NCBI GenBank assembly: GCA_033764055.1
Contig: JANRJI010000136.1
Location: forward strand, 124,001-188,000
Source of the DNA: Ga0077555 sp033764055
GTDB taxonomy: Bacteria; Pseudomonadota; Alphaproteobacteria; Rhizobiales; Hyphomicrobiaceae
DNA length: 64,000 nucleotides
Direction: 5' to 3'
Of this stretch, positions 8,737-17,554 are shown piece by piece (within the stretch, counting starts at the first letter, position 1; the number at the start of each line of letters is the position of its first letter). The notes beneath the pieces were generated by a model. That model saw only the letters and a program-made list of their open reading frames with translations. It was not told the DNA's origin and searched no databases. A program made the position numbers and the translations under genes.

Positions 8737-9636
8737 TCAATCGAGATCGAGCCCATCCATGCCGACGTTCTTTTTCACCTTCGGCAGCATCTCGCGGAAA
8801 AGCCGTCCCGCCTCCCGCGGATCCTCCACCTGTCCGACCTCCGCACCGCGGCGCCAGCCCTCGAGAATGGCGATCCTGCTGAAGCCGGCCTGGAAGACAC
8901 GGCCTGTGATATCGGAGGCTTCCTCGCTGGCGAGATAGACCACGGTCGGGGACACCCACTTCGGGTCACGAATGGCGATCTGCTCGGGCGTCAGCTCGCG
9001 CAGGCCCTCGGTCATGCGAGTCTGGGCAGACGGCGACAACGCATTGACCGTGACGCCGAAGCGCTTGAGCTCACGCGCTGCGATGATGCTGAAGGCCGCG
9101 ATGCCGGCCTTGGCGGCACCATAGTTGGTCTGGCCGACGTTGCCGTAGAGCCCCGATGTGGAGCTGGTGTTGATCACGGCCGCCTTGACCGGACCGCCGA
9201 TCTCCTTCGAACGCTCGCGCCAGTAAGCCGCCGCGTGACGTGTCGGTGCGAAGGTGCCCTTGAGATGCACCTGGATCACGGCGTCCCACTCATCCTCGGT
9301 CATGTTGACCAGCATGCGATCGCGAAGGATGCCGGCGTTGTTGATCAGCACGTCGAGCTTGCCGAAGTGCTTCACGGTGCTGTCGATCAGGTTCTTGGCG
9401 CCCGCCCAGCTCGACACGTCGTCGCCATTCACGATCGCGTCGCCGCCGCCCTTCTTGATCTCGGCCACCACCTGAGCGGCATGACTCGCGTCCCGGCCCG
9501 TGCCGTCGACATTGGCGCCGATGTCGTTGATGACGACCTTCGCTCCCTCCTTCGCCAACAGCAAGGCATGCTGCCGGCCGAGGCCGCGCCCCGCGCCCGT
9601 CACGATCGCCACGCGTCCCTCACACAGCCCTGCCAT
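8737..9636 (-). CDS. SDR dehydrogenase resembling the MFE-2 (17-beta-HSD type 4) dehydrogenase domain
   Basis: A 299-residue short-chain dehydrogenase. TGAGRGLG (residues 13-20) binds the dinucleotide, NNAG is at 99-102, and Ser159, Tyr172 and Lys176 form the catalytic set. The longer-than-usual loop after the second strand and the NNAGILRDRM block match the (3R)-hydroxyacyl-CoA dehydrogenase domain of peroxisomal multifunctional enzyme type 2. It should oxidise (R)-3-hydroxyacyl-CoA with NAD+. The ATG at 9636 has GGAGGAGAG in front; an in-frame extension to 9783 does not. It is followed by the MaoC hydratase, a probable two-gene operon. Confidence 0.9.
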   Translation of the reverse strand: MAGLCEGRVAIVTGAGRGLGRQHALLLAKEGAKVVINDIGANVDGTGRDASHAAQVVAEIKKGGGDAIVNGDDVSSWAGAKNLIDSTVKHFGKLDVLINNAGILRDRMLVNMTEDEWDAVIQVHLKGTFAPTRHAAAYWRERSKEIGGPVKAAVINTSSTSGLYGNVGQTNYGAAKAGIAAFSIIAARELKRFGVTVNALSPSAQTRMTEGLRELTPEQIAIRDPKWVSPTVVYLASEEASDITGRVFQAGFSRIAILEGWRRGAEVGQVEDPREAGRLFREMLPKVKKNVGMDGLDLD

Positions 9637-9820
9637 GCCGCTCTCCTCCTCCATCGTTGGGGTCAGAAGAGCAGTGTGCGATGCGCACCCGCTGTCCGCA
9701 ACTGCGCAGACCACCGCTGCGAGGACCGTCCCGCAAACCGACGCTGCCTGAGACCGGGCGGCATGGAGCGAGGCCAGCCCCACGCCACCTCCTGCAAAGC
9801 GCCGAGCCCGGTCGCCGTGG

Positions 9821-10201
9821 TCAATTGCTCACGATGCGGGCGGTGCCGGTGCGCCCATCGTCGCGGCGCCAGTGCACCAGCCTGCCATCGATCCGCATGG
9901 CGTAGCAGTGGCGCTTGCCGTCGAGCCAGACCGCCCACTGCTGACAGAGCTTGCTATCGGCAATCCACCAGCGGCCATGATCGCTCTTCCTGATTGCGAT
10001 CGCCTGCACGCTCGATGCCTTTCCCGCGAGGCTGCCATCGGCACGATAGGTGATCGGAACTCCGCCGATGGGCGTGTCCAGCACGATCGTTCGTCCGGCG
10101 ATCATCTTCTTCAAAGCCTCGCCGCCGGCGGCCCCCGGCTCTGCCGAGGCCGAGCCTGCCCAGACCGTCAGCACCGCCAAACCAACCGCCCGTCCCTTCA
10201 T
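9821..10201 (-). CDS. Small secreted protein of unknown function
   Basis: A 126-residue protein with a Sec signal peptide (MKGRAVG start, hydrophobic core, cleavage near SASA-EP). The mature part has a GRTIVLDTPIGGVPITYRADG stretch and two cysteines about 13 residues apart (KLCQQW and HCYAM). The layout recalls DUF995-like periplasmic proteins with a tryptophan/cysteine core, but I cannot confirm that family. The ATG at 10201 has GGGACGAG upstream. It lies 88 bp downstream of the phosphatidylcholine synthase gene on the same strand. Confidence 0.75.
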   Translation of the reverse strand: MKGRAVGLAVLTVWAGSASAEPGAAGGEALKKMIAGRTIVLDTPIGGVPITYRADGSLAGKASSVQAIAIRKSDHGRWWIADSKLCQQWAVWLDGKRHCYAMRIDGRLVHWRRDDGRTGTARIVSN

Positions 10202-10289
10202 CTCGTCCCCTTTCCGGCCGGCCATCGCCGGTACCCTCGGTGAGCACCTGCCCATCCAGCCAAGGCACACCAAGAGGATGAAGCTCCGG

Positions 10290-11030
10290 TTAATCCGCAG
10301 CAGTCCGGCTGTCTGTGCCACCGGCCTGATCGCCATTCCCGGCTTCGGTCCCGATCCAGGGCCACAGGCAGGCGAGCACGAGGAAATAGAGCGCCGACGC
10401 GACGATGAGGCCACCGGCGACGGGACCGGCCGGAAAGCCGTGCCAGAGCACCCAGAGCCCGGCTAGCACGCCCGCTGCAGAGACGCCGATATTGACCGCG
10501 AGCAGTCGCTTCACGCGCATGGGGTGAAGCCAGCGCATGGGAACGAAGGTCAAAAGCACCAATGCCGCAACGACCATTGCCGCCAGTGCGCCCTTGAGAT
10601 TGATCGCGAACATGAAAAACGCGACGATGTTCCAGACCGCCGGAAACCCCACGAAACAATTGTCGTCGGCTTTGCTCTCCGTATCAGCAAAATGATAGAG
10701 CGCGCTCAAAAGCGCCAGCGCGGCGAGAAACCGGCCACCGACACCCTCCAGCACCCCGCCGATGAGCATGGCCATCACCGGGATCAGGACATATGTCGCG
10801 TAGTCGATGACCAGATCGAGCCGCTCGCCTGAAAACCGAGGCAGCACCTCCGTCACCCGCACGGCACGGGCAAAGGCACCGTCCACGGCATCGATCACAA
10901 GCGCCAGAAAGAGCCAGGCGAACGCCCGCTCGAGCCTGCCGTCGACCACATCCAAAGCTGCGAGCAAGGCACAGACGCTACCAAGCGCCGTGAAAATGTG
11001 GACGAGCCATGCCGCAGCGACCCGGATCAT
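10290..11030 (-). CDS. pcs: Phosphatidylcholine synthase (CDP-alcohol phosphatidyltransferase)
   Basis: A 246-residue protein with about eight membrane helices. The CDP-alcohol phosphatidyltransferase signature is present as DG-(x2)-AR-(x8)-G-(x3)-D-(x3)-D around residues 48-72 (DGAFAR ... GERLDLVID). The downstream ADTESKADDNCFVGFP block is typical of bacterial phosphatidylcholine synthases. The enzyme condenses choline with CDP-diacylglycerol at the inner membrane, a one-step route common in Rhizobiales and other host-associated or soil alphaproteobacteria. The ATG at 11030 follows an AGGAG. No choline uptake gene is adjacent. Confidence 0.9.
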   Translation of the reverse strand: MIRVAAAWLVHIFTALGSVCALLAALDVVDGRLERAFAWLFLALVIDAVDGAFARAVRVTEVLPRFSGERLDLVIDYATYVLIPVMAMLIGGVLEGVGGRFLAALALLSALYHFADTESKADDNCFVGFPAVWNIVAFFMFAINLKGALAAMVVAALVLLTFVPMRWLHPMRVKRLLAVNIGVSAAGVLAGLWVLWHGFPAGPVAGGLIVASALYFLVLACLWPWIGTEAGNGDQAGGTDSRTAAD

Positions 11031-11092
11031 TCGGGCTCCTGAATGACGAAACACCAACTGACGGACGAGAAGCTTCGACTCCACACATGCGA

Positions 11093-11114
11093 AAGGAGCG
11101 CCGACGCGCTCCTT
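11093..11114 (-). terminator. Intrinsic terminator of the small secreted protein gene at 11156-11515
   Basis: Arms of 9 bases at 11093-11101 and 11106-11114 pair perfectly around a CGAC loop. Read on the minus strand, the stem runs into a short T stretch. It lies about 40 bases past the stop at 11156 and before the phosphatidylcholine synthase start, separating the two transcripts. Confidence 0.65.
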
Positions 11115-11155
11115 CTCACAAACCCGTCGGCTAGACCCGGCCCATGGCCCCGCGC

Positions 11156-11515
11156 TCAGAAGCGATGCTTCAGCGAGCCGCGAATCTGCACATCATCCTC
11201 TGGCGACAGCGGCGCCTGGCGGTCGCCGGTTCCGGACTTCTGCTCTCCGACACCGTAGAGCAGCTCCAGCCCGAAATCGAACTTCGGCAGGACACCCAGC
11301 TTCCCCAACCCGGGAATCCGCACCTCGACGCCCGTGGGCGGCGCCACGGACACCCCGGTATCCTTCAGATCCAGCTGACCAGCCGGCGCACCCCTCGCGG
11401 CTGCCGGAGCTTGTGGCTCACCGGACACACCACCCTTCGTCTCCTGGAAAGCTGGCGCCGCCGAGCTCGAAACCGCAAGCGCAGTGCAGACCAGCATCCA
11501 TCTCAAGCGCAGCAT
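11156..11515 (-). CDS. Small exported protein, possibly outer-membrane associated
   Basis: A 119-residue protein with a Sec signal peptide (MLRLRW start, cleavage around AAPAF). The mature part is rich in Ala, Pro and Gly, and the end, IRGSLKHRF, has the alternating pattern and terminal Phe seen in outer-membrane beta-barrel proteins. The protein is too short for a complete barrel unless it oligomerises. A terminator hairpin follows. I do not recognise a family. It lies just downstream of the porin region but is separated from porin 1 by that gene's own terminator. Confidence 0.65.
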   Translation of the reverse strand: MLRLRWMLVCTALAVSSSAAPAFQETKGGVSGEPQAPAAARGAPAGQLDLKDTGVSVAPPTGVEVRIPGLGKLGVLPKFDFGLELLYGVGEQKSGTGDRQAPLSPEDDVQIRGSLKHRF

Positions 11516-11733
11516 CTTCTTGAAATCCTACGGCCGAAACGCCCTCACGCCGATGACCATCTAGATGACGCTACAGGATGGCGAACTCAAGTCTCGTTCC
11601 ACAGCAGTAAAGGCGCAGCTAACATTTGTCCCGCCGGTGTGACGTTTCGGTCATGTGACTGACCAGCCACATAGAGTTGAGGATTGTCCCTCGACCGGCA
11701 GCAAGTATCACGCGCCGTAGGCTCCGACGCAAA

Positions 11734-11756
11734 GAGGCCGCCCACTGGGCGGCCTC
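11734..11756 (-). terminator. Intrinsic terminator of porin 1
   Basis: A perfect inverted repeat with 10-base arms (11734-11743 and 11747-11756) and a 3-base loop. It starts 26 bases past the porin stop and runs into TTT on the minus strand. The stem shares the GGCCGCC core with the terminator of porin 2. Confidence 0.8.
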
Positions 11757-11781
11757 TCCGATTGGCGTAGCTGTCCGTGGA

Positions 11782-13179
11782 TCAGAAGTTGATCCGGGTG
11801 CCCACGATGAACGTCGAGAAGTCGCTCACGCCGCCCGTGCCCTTGTTGAGCGCGGCGTCAGCGAAGCCCGTCGCATCGAGCGAGTAGTTCTTGTAGGTCG
11901 CGAAGACCTCCATGGCAGCCGCATCGATGTATTGATTGATGCCGATGCCCCACATGTCCATCTCGCTCGACGAGCGAACGTCGCCGACGCGATTGTTGTT
12001 GTAGGCGCCCGACGCCGCGATGAATGCGGCCTGCTCCAGGCCACCTTCGTTCGAGAGGTACTCGGCGAACAGCACCGTCTTACCGATGCCGAAGAAGTTC
12101 CGCGAGAGACCGCCTGCCAGGTACCACCAGCTGTCATCCGGACCGGCATAGGCCGATGCGGCAACGCCTGGCGTCTGCTGACCTTCGATCTCACGCACGC
12201 CCGCGGCGGCGGTCAGGAAGAGGCCCGTCGCAACGTGCAGGATAGAGGCAGACCCCTTGAGTTCCGTCGCCTTCACGTCGCAGTTCTGATTGCAGTTCGC
12301 GCTGTTGATGAGGGCGCTCTGCAACGGACGGTTGAACTCGGTGTCCTCCTGATAGCCGATGCCGAAGGCGATCCGGACGCCATTGAACTCGCCGGCATAC
12401 CGCAGCGCGATATCCCAGTAGTTGTCCTCGGCGACGGCCGCCTGCAGCGTGAAGCCGTGCAGCGACGGCGACTCGTAGAGGACGTGGTTGCGGCGCGCCG
12501 TGTCGAAGGATTCATGGCCGCGGATCGCGCCGCCCCAACCCAAGGTCGACAGAACGCCGTTGTCGGCGCGCAGCAGGAAGCCGAGGTTGTACAGCGCGGC
12601 GTCCGGCGTTCCTGCGATGCCGAGACCGCCGACGTCGATCAGGATCAGGTTGTCGGTCGAGGTCGAGCCCTGGCCGATCTTCACCATGCCGAGCCGCTCG
12701 TGCTTCATCCACACGGTGGCGTCGCGAAGCGCGGCGCAGCCGCCGGTCAAGCCGTTGGCGCAGTCCGCACCGCTGTTCGAGTTCGCACCCGAGGCGCCGA
12801 GATCATCGCCGCCGTTGAGCTGGTTGGCCGCCGTGATCGAGTTCGGGTTGGCCGCGAACTCGTAGGTGAAGCCAGCCGAGACGTCGGCATTGATCTTCGC
12901 CGACCCGCGGAAGCGGAAGCGCGAGAAGATGTTGCCGCCGTCGGCGATGTACATGTCCGACTGGGTGCCGTCATCCCACCACATGACCTGGTGGCCGACG
13001 AAGCCCGAGATCTGCAGCGACACCTTGCGGTTGCCCTTGCGGACCGTCGTAGCCTCGAGCTCAGCGATCCTCTCCTCGAGATCCGCGCAGCAGCTTCCCC
13101 CCAGATCAGCCGCGATCGCCGTGGAACCCATCAGGGCCGTGGCGAGCGCCGCGAGGGCGAACTTTGTGGTCGTCTTCAT
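11782..13179 (-). CDS. Outer-membrane porin, paralog 1
   Basis: A 465-residue porin. The signal peptide ends near AIAADLGG. It is followed by a conserved N-terminal coiled-coil stretch (CCADLEERIAELEATTVRKGNRKVSL) that probably trimerises or anchors the protein to peptidoglycan, as in alphaproteobacterial porins. After it come alternating beta-strand repeats, and the protein ends in RINF, the terminal-Phe signal for the Bam machinery. Extra cysteines occur as a CC pair near residue 30, DCANG...GGCA and NCNQNCD. It should form a general diffusion channel. GGAGAG precedes the ATG at 13179. It is closely related to the protein at 14137-15555. Confidence 0.92.
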   Translation of the reverse strand: MKTTTKFALAALATALMGSTAIAADLGGSCCADLEERIAELEATTVRKGNRKVSLQISGFVGHQVMWWDDGTQSDMYIADGGNIFSRFRFRGSAKINADVSAGFTYEFAANPNSITAANQLNGGDDLGASGANSNSGADCANGLTGGCAALRDATVWMKHERLGMVKIGQGSTSTDNLILIDVGGLGIAGTPDAALYNLGFLLRADNGVLSTLGWGGAIRGHESFDTARRNHVLYESPSLHGFTLQAAVAEDNYWDIALRYAGEFNGVRIAFGIGYQEDTEFNRPLQSALINSANCNQNCDVKATELKGSASILHVATGLFLTAAAGVREIEGQQTPGVAASAYAGPDDSWWYLAGGLSRNFFGIGKTVLFAEYLSNEGGLEQAAFIAASGAYNNNRVGDVRSSSEMDMWGIGINQYIDAAAMEVFATYKNYSLDATGFADAALNKGTGGVSDFSTFIVGTRINF

Positions 13180-14086
13180 TCGTGGTCTCTCCAGTTCGTG
13201 TCTGTGCAGGAAGCAGCACGCGCAGCCCGGCGCTGGCTCCCGTGTCCCTTCGAGACCGCACGCACGCGCGTGAAACGCACGCCGTCACGGAGGGACGCGT
13301 TGGACGCTGTAAGCAACGGTTACGGACGCTGGAGTTACGTCGCGATGCGTGGGTTTCGCCTTTGGAGCGCCGGGCTATGCTTCCTGCGCTTTGGCGACCG
13401 GATCTCGGAGAGTTGCCCCTCTGTACGCTGACCCGGTGATCGATGGATCGTCGTTATGCACCCACCGCACGACTCGACTGATGAACAAGGCTTAGTGGAC
13501 TCGCCGGATTGCGGCAAACATTCGGTGCCGGGTTTGTGAAGGAATGGGGTCACTTGTTGCGGGAAGGACACGAAGAATTGCGTGTTCCGGACTTGTTCCG
13601 TCTCGATAAGCCCGAAAAGATCCAAGGGGCCGTCTCCGTAGGCGTGGCGACCCGGTGCAAAACCTGTGCGCGGTTGCCTTGGATCCAGGCAGAATTCCGA
13701 TCGGAGTCGCCCTGCAAGAGGGCGATTCCCACGTCCTGAGGTGGTCCCGCCCCTTCCCGCAGCGCCAACCCCAGCCTGCTGCCGACAGACTCGCCAAGTC
13801 GGCCAGCTCGCGGCTCGTTCTCGGCTCACGCGGTGAACCCGCCCATCCCGAAGTCCGCACTGTCCACAATTTTCCAGCAACATGCCGTCCGAGGGCGTCC
13901 GGATGACAAGGCCGTACGCCTGGGAATGGACGGGGAGGCGGTGGAGGCCATGGCAGATGGCGGCTGCCCGGGCATCGCCGCGGGACGACGACCGGGAATC
14001 GATTGCGCCGACGAGATTCTCTGGCACTGCACGGCCCGCCGATCCTGATCGGACCGCCGAAGGACCTGATTGCCGCCTAGACGAAG
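13180..14086. other. 907-bp stretch between the two porin genes, no supported gene
   Basis: Short frames exist on both strands, but none has a ribosome binding site, a recognisable domain or normal composition for this genome; they are rich in Arg, Ser and Pro. The part next to 13179 must carry the promoter and leader of porin 1. The centre looks like neutral or decayed sequence. I see no repeat, RNA gene or mobile-element end in it. Confidence 0.5.
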
Positions 14087-14110
14087 AAAGGCCGCCCGAA
14101 GGCGGCCTTT
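14087..14110 (-). terminator. Intrinsic terminator of porin 2
   Basis: A perfect inverted repeat with 10-base arms at 14087-14096 and 14101-14110. On the minus strand the loop reads TTCG closed by C-G, an extra-stable tetraloop, followed by TTTCTTC. It lies 26 bases beyond the porin 2 stop. Confidence 0.85.
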
Positions 14111-14136
14111 CAAGCAGTCGTTCTGTTCTGCAGCGA

Positions 14137-15555
14137 TCAGAAGTTGATGCGCGTGCCGACGATGACGGTCTGGAAGTCCTGGAAGTTCAGCTTGCCCGCA
14201 ACCGGCGCGGCGAGCGTGCCGATATTGCGCGTGATCTCGGCGTCGAAGTGCTTGTAGGTCGCGAAAATCTCCATCGCGCCAGCGGCGTCGATGTACTGAT
14301 TCACGCCAACGCCCCAATGATCCATGTCGCTGCTTATGACGTCGTTGAACGTCATGCGAGCGGCATCAGATGCGTTGGAGTACTCGCCGAAGATCACGGT
14401 CCGACCGATGCCGAAGAAGTTCTGCGAGATACCGGCCGAGATGTGCCAGAAGGAGGAATCAGCCTTCCGATTGTCCACCGTGCCGATGTTCGTGTCGGTG
14501 ATGCCACCGTCGCGCTCGCGCTGACCTGCTGCACCGGTCAGGAACAAGCCCGTCGGGATGTGCATGATGGACGCGGATCCCAGGACCGCCGACTCCTTGC
14601 GCTCGCAGTTCGTCAAGCACAACGCGTTCGGCGCAACACCCGCGAACTGGACGGGCGCATTGAACTCGGTGTCCTCGCGGTAGCCGATGCCACCGGCAAG
14701 GCGGAAGCCACCGAACTCACCCGCGTAACGCAGAGCGACGTCCCAGTAGTTGTCCTCGGCGACGGCCGCCTGCAGGGTGAAGCCCGCAAGGGTCGGCGTC
14801 TCGTAGAGGACGTGGTTGCGGCGAAACGTGTCCCAGCTCTCGGCGCCGGTGATCAAGTTGTTCCAGGTGATGGCGTTCGTGCCAACGCCATCGCTGCCGA
14901 TGGCGCCGGCAGAGCCGGTCAGGCTGCCGTTCAGGTTGCGCAGCCGGAAGGCGCCGTTGTAGAGGCCGATGTCGGGCGTGCCGGCCGAGCTCCTGGCTCC
15001 GAGGTCGATCAGGACCAGGTTGTCAGTCGCCGTCGAGCCCTGGCCGATGCGGACCATGCCGAGGTGATTGTGGCGCAGCCAGACGGTCGAGTCGCGCAGC
15101 GTCGCGCAGCCGCCGGTCGAGCCGTTGGCGCAATCGGAGCCCGCACCGGTCGCACCGGACGCGCCGAGATCGTCACCGCCGTTGAGCTGGTTGGCGGCCG
15201 TGATCGAATTGGCGTTGGCCGCGAACTCGTAGGTGAAGCCAGCCGTCAGCGAGGGGCTGATCTTGGCCGAGCCCGTGAAGCGGAAGCGCGAGAAGATGTT
15301 GCCGCCGTCGCCGATGTAGGCGTCCGACATCCCGCCGTCGTCCCACCACATCACCTGGTGACCGACGATGCCCGAGATCTGCAGCGACACCTTGCGGTTG
15401 CCCTTGCGGACCGTCGTGGCCTCGAGCTCGGCGACCCGCTCCTCGAGGTCTGCGCAGCAATCACCGCCCAAGTCGGCAGCGTTGGCGCTTGCGAACAGGC
15501 CGGCAGCAGCGAAAATCGCTACAGCGCTAGCCGACTTAAGCAGTCCCCCATACAT
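14137..15555 (-). CDS. Outer-membrane porin, paralog 2
   Basis: A 472-residue porin with the same architecture as its neighbour. A signal peptide ends near ANAADLGG, followed by the coiled-coil segment with a CC pair (CCADLEERVAELEATT), a long beta-barrel region and a final RINF. The internal cysteine motifs DCANG...GGCA and LCLTNCE are shared in position with paralog 1. AGGAGAG lies upstream; translation could begin at the ATG at 15555 or at an in-frame GTG one codon earlier. The tandem arrangement, each copy with its own terminator, suggests an old duplication with separate control. Confidence 0.92.
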   Translation of the reverse strand: MYGGLLKSASAVAIFAAAGLFASANAADLGGDCCADLEERVAELEATTVRKGNRKVSLQISGIVGHQVMWWDDGGMSDAYIGDGGNIFSRFRFTGSAKISPSLTAGFTYEFAANANSITAANQLNGGDDLGASGATGAGSDCANGSTGGCATLRDSTVWLRHNHLGMVRIGQGSTATDNLVLIDLGARSSAGTPDIGLYNGAFRLRNLNGSLTGSAGAIGSDGVGTNAITWNNLITGAESWDTFRRNHVLYETPTLAGFTLQAAVAEDNYWDVALRYAGEFGGFRLAGGIGYREDTEFNAPVQFAGVAPNALCLTNCERKESAVLGSASIMHIPTGLFLTGAAGQRERDGGITDTNIGTVDNRKADSSFWHISAGISQNFFGIGRTVIFGEYSNASDAARMTFNDVISSDMDHWGVGVNQYIDAAGAMEIFATYKHFDAEITRNIGTLAAPVAGKLNFQDFQTVIVGTRINF

Positions 15556-15582
15556 CACTTATCTCTCCTGACTAACGCCACC

Positions 15583-15680
15583 CTAAGCCACCACGAACTC
15601 AGAGCTTGCAACCCACCCTGTCGAGCAACCATCCTGCGTGCGATTGCCTGTTCGGCTGTCGACCGTGGCTGGTGGCTTAG
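15583..15680. repeat. Inverted repeat in the porin 2 leader region
   Basis: Eleven-base arms, CTAAGCCACCA at 15583-15593 and its exact reverse complement at 15670-15680, flank 76 bases. The inner arm is 28 bases before the porin 2 start, so if transcribed the leader could close into a large stem-loop near the ribosome binding site. It could equally be two operator half-sites. Confidence 0.45.
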
Positions 15681-16100
15681 ACTTAAGGGGGGGCATCCGA
15701 CCTGTTAAGCAGAAAAACCTTGATGGCCCCCTTTCCGACGAGACTTGTTGCGCCCATGCAACGATCGCGTGAGTCGGCCCTCTGATTCCGACCGGCGATG
15801 CGAACGCGACGCCTCGGGCTGGTCCGCATCCGGCTGAGGAACGCGCGGAACCGGGCCTCCAGAGCCTCGGACTGGCACAGCCACGGCGCACCCGTGCGCG
15901 GGGCCCGGCGATCATGCCGTGAGCCCGCCACTCACGGGAGCCACGCTAGCCAAGCGATGTGCCGATTTCATGGCCGGCCCCGACAGAACGACAAATCAAC
16001 GACTTAGCTCGCACGGACGTTCGGTGTGGCTGCTGGCGGGCGCGGGTGTTGTCAGCTTGTCACAGTCGCGCAACGGGCCTGCCTCGGCATCCGACGGGCT

Positions 16101-16121
16101 GGCTCGCCCTCGGGGCGAGCC
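16101..16121. repeat. Perfect 9-bp hairpin upstream of the UbiH-like gene
   Basis: Arms GGCTCGCCC (16101-16109) and GGGCGAGCC (16113-16121) with a TCG loop, about 50 bases before the proposed start at 16170. There is no U-tract on either strand. It may be a leader structure or a weak terminator. Confidence 0.4.
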
Positions 16122-16169
16122 AATTTGCCGACTGCCACGTCCGTTCGAGCTGGGGCATGGTCTCGGCCC

Positions 16170-17453
16170 ATGGAGAGCTGCGGCACGCTGCTGGGTGAGG
16201 CGCATCCCGACGGGCGAGCGGGCGGCTGCGCTGTTGCCGTGGTCGGGACCGGGCTCGCGGGTATCGCCGCCGCGCTGGCTCTCGCCGACAGCGGCGTGCC
16301 CTGCGTCCTGATCGGCCCGGCACCGACAGCGACGAGCCTCGGCCGGGACACGCGCACGACGGCCCTTTTCGGGGGCAGCATCGAGCTGCTGCGGCACGTC
16401 GGTGTCTGGGACCATCTGGCGGGAAAAACCCAACCCCTCCAGGCTCTTCGCCTGATCGACGCAACGGGGGCCCTGGTGCGCGCTCCCGAGGTGCTGTTCC
16501 AGTCCCGCGAGATCGGCCTCGAGACGTTCGGCTACAATGTCGAGAACCGCGACCTGCTCGCGACCATGTGGGAGCGGGCTGAATCGACCCCGCTGGTCAG
16601 GAGGTGCGAGGCTCCCGCCCGCGACATCCTGCCGGGCGAGGACCGGGTCGAGATCGTCCTCGGCGACGGCTCGCGGCTGGCTGCCCTCCTGGTCGTCGGT
16701 GCCGATGGGGAGGCTTCCATCTGCCGGGCTGCCGCGGCGATCGCCGTCCGCCGCTGGGACTATCCGCAAGTCGCCATAGCCACCCGCTTCTCTCACACCC
16801 GTCCCCACGGCGACATCTCGACCGAGCTGCACCGGCGTGCCGGCCCGATGACCACCGTGCCGCTGAAGGGCAACGCCTCCAGTCTGGTCTGGGTCGAGAC
16901 GCGGGTCGAGGCGTCGCGCCTGATGGAGCTCGGCCAGACGTCGTTTGCCGCCGAGCTGCAGGGCCATCTGCATGGCCTTCTCGGGCGCATCGGCGACGTG
17001 GGCGCTCGCGCCCGGTTTCCTCTTTCGGGCCTCGAGGCCGAGCGGCTGGGGGCCCGCCGCGTGGCGCTCGTCGGCGAGGCCGCCCACCGTCTGCCGCCGA
17101 TCGGCGCGCAGGGTCTCAATCTGGGACTCAGGGACGTGGCCTGGCTTGCCGGACTCGTCGGCGGCGAGATGGGCGCCGGCCGCGATCCCGGCGCTCCCGG
17201 CGTTCTCGCCGCCTACGAGCGCGCCCGGCGCGGCGACGTCGTGAGCCGCACGCTGGCAGTCGACGCGCTGAACCGGGCGCTGATCGCCGACCTGCTGCCG
17301 GGCGACATCATGCGAGGCGCGGGGCTCGCGGTCTTGCGCGACGTGCCATGGCTGCGCCGATCGGTGATGCGTGAGGGCGTCGCGCCGGCCGGACCTCAGC
17401 CCCGGCTGCTGATGCCGCCGGCCCCATCAACATGCGGCAGCAGCGGACCTTGA
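16170..17453 (+). CDS. UbiH/COQ6-family FAD-dependent monooxygenase
   Basis: A 427-residue flavoprotein. It has a GTGLAG dinucleotide motif near residue 25, the DTRTTAL segment near 59 typical of UbiH/UbiF/COQ6, and GEAAHRLPPIGAQGLNLGLRD near 302, which binds the FAD ribityl and is diagnostic of ubiquinone hydroxylases. It probably hydroxylates the aromatic ring of a ubiquinone precursor at the membrane. The start is uncertain: the frame is open to 16026, but the ATG at 16170 places the first beta strand at the usual distance. Two acyltransferase genes follow on the same strand. Which ring position it modifies cannot be told from sequence. Confidence 0.85.
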   Translation: MESCGTLLGEAHPDGRAGGCAVAVVGTGLAGIAAALALADSGVPCVLIGPAPTATSLGRDTRTTALFGGSIELLRHVGVWDHLAGKTQPLQALRLIDATGALVRAPEVLFQSREIGLETFGYNVENRDLLATMWERAESTPLVRRCEAPARDILPGEDRVEIVLGDGSRLAALLVVGADGEASICRAAAAIAVRRWDYPQVAIATRFSHTRPHGDISTELHRRAGPMTTVPLKGNASSLVWVETRVEASRLMELGQTSFAAELQGHLHGLLGRIGDVGARARFPLSGLEAERLGARRVALVGEAAHRLPPIGAQGLNLGLRDVAWLAGLVGGEMGAGRDPGAPGVLAAYERARRGDVVSRTLAVDALNRALIADLLPGDIMRGAGLAVLRDVPWLRRSVMREGVAPAGPQPRLLMPPAPSTCGSSGP

Positions 17454-17554
17454 CGCTCCGGGCCGAGGACGGCAAGCGAGCGCGTACGGTGGAGCGCCCT
17501 CCTGGCGCCGCTGCCGGGGCGCCCGCAAGGTGCCACCAATGCCGGGCCAACCGC

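Larger units (their letters stand above)
15559..16169. other. 611-bp intergenic region between porin 2 and the UbiH-like gene
   Basis: A divergent promoter region. It holds the long-armed inverted repeat at 15583-15680 and the compact hairpin at 16101-16121, described separately. No gene is supported; short frames here lack ribosome binding sites and family likeness. Confidence 0.5.

Noticed and set aside
11677..13431. A 584-codon plus-strand frame opposite porin 1, and a 608-codon one at 13882-15708 opposite porin 2
   Set aside because: They mirror the porins codon for codon, are rich in Arg, Val and Asp, lack ribosome binding sites and have no domain; antisense shadows of high-GC genes.
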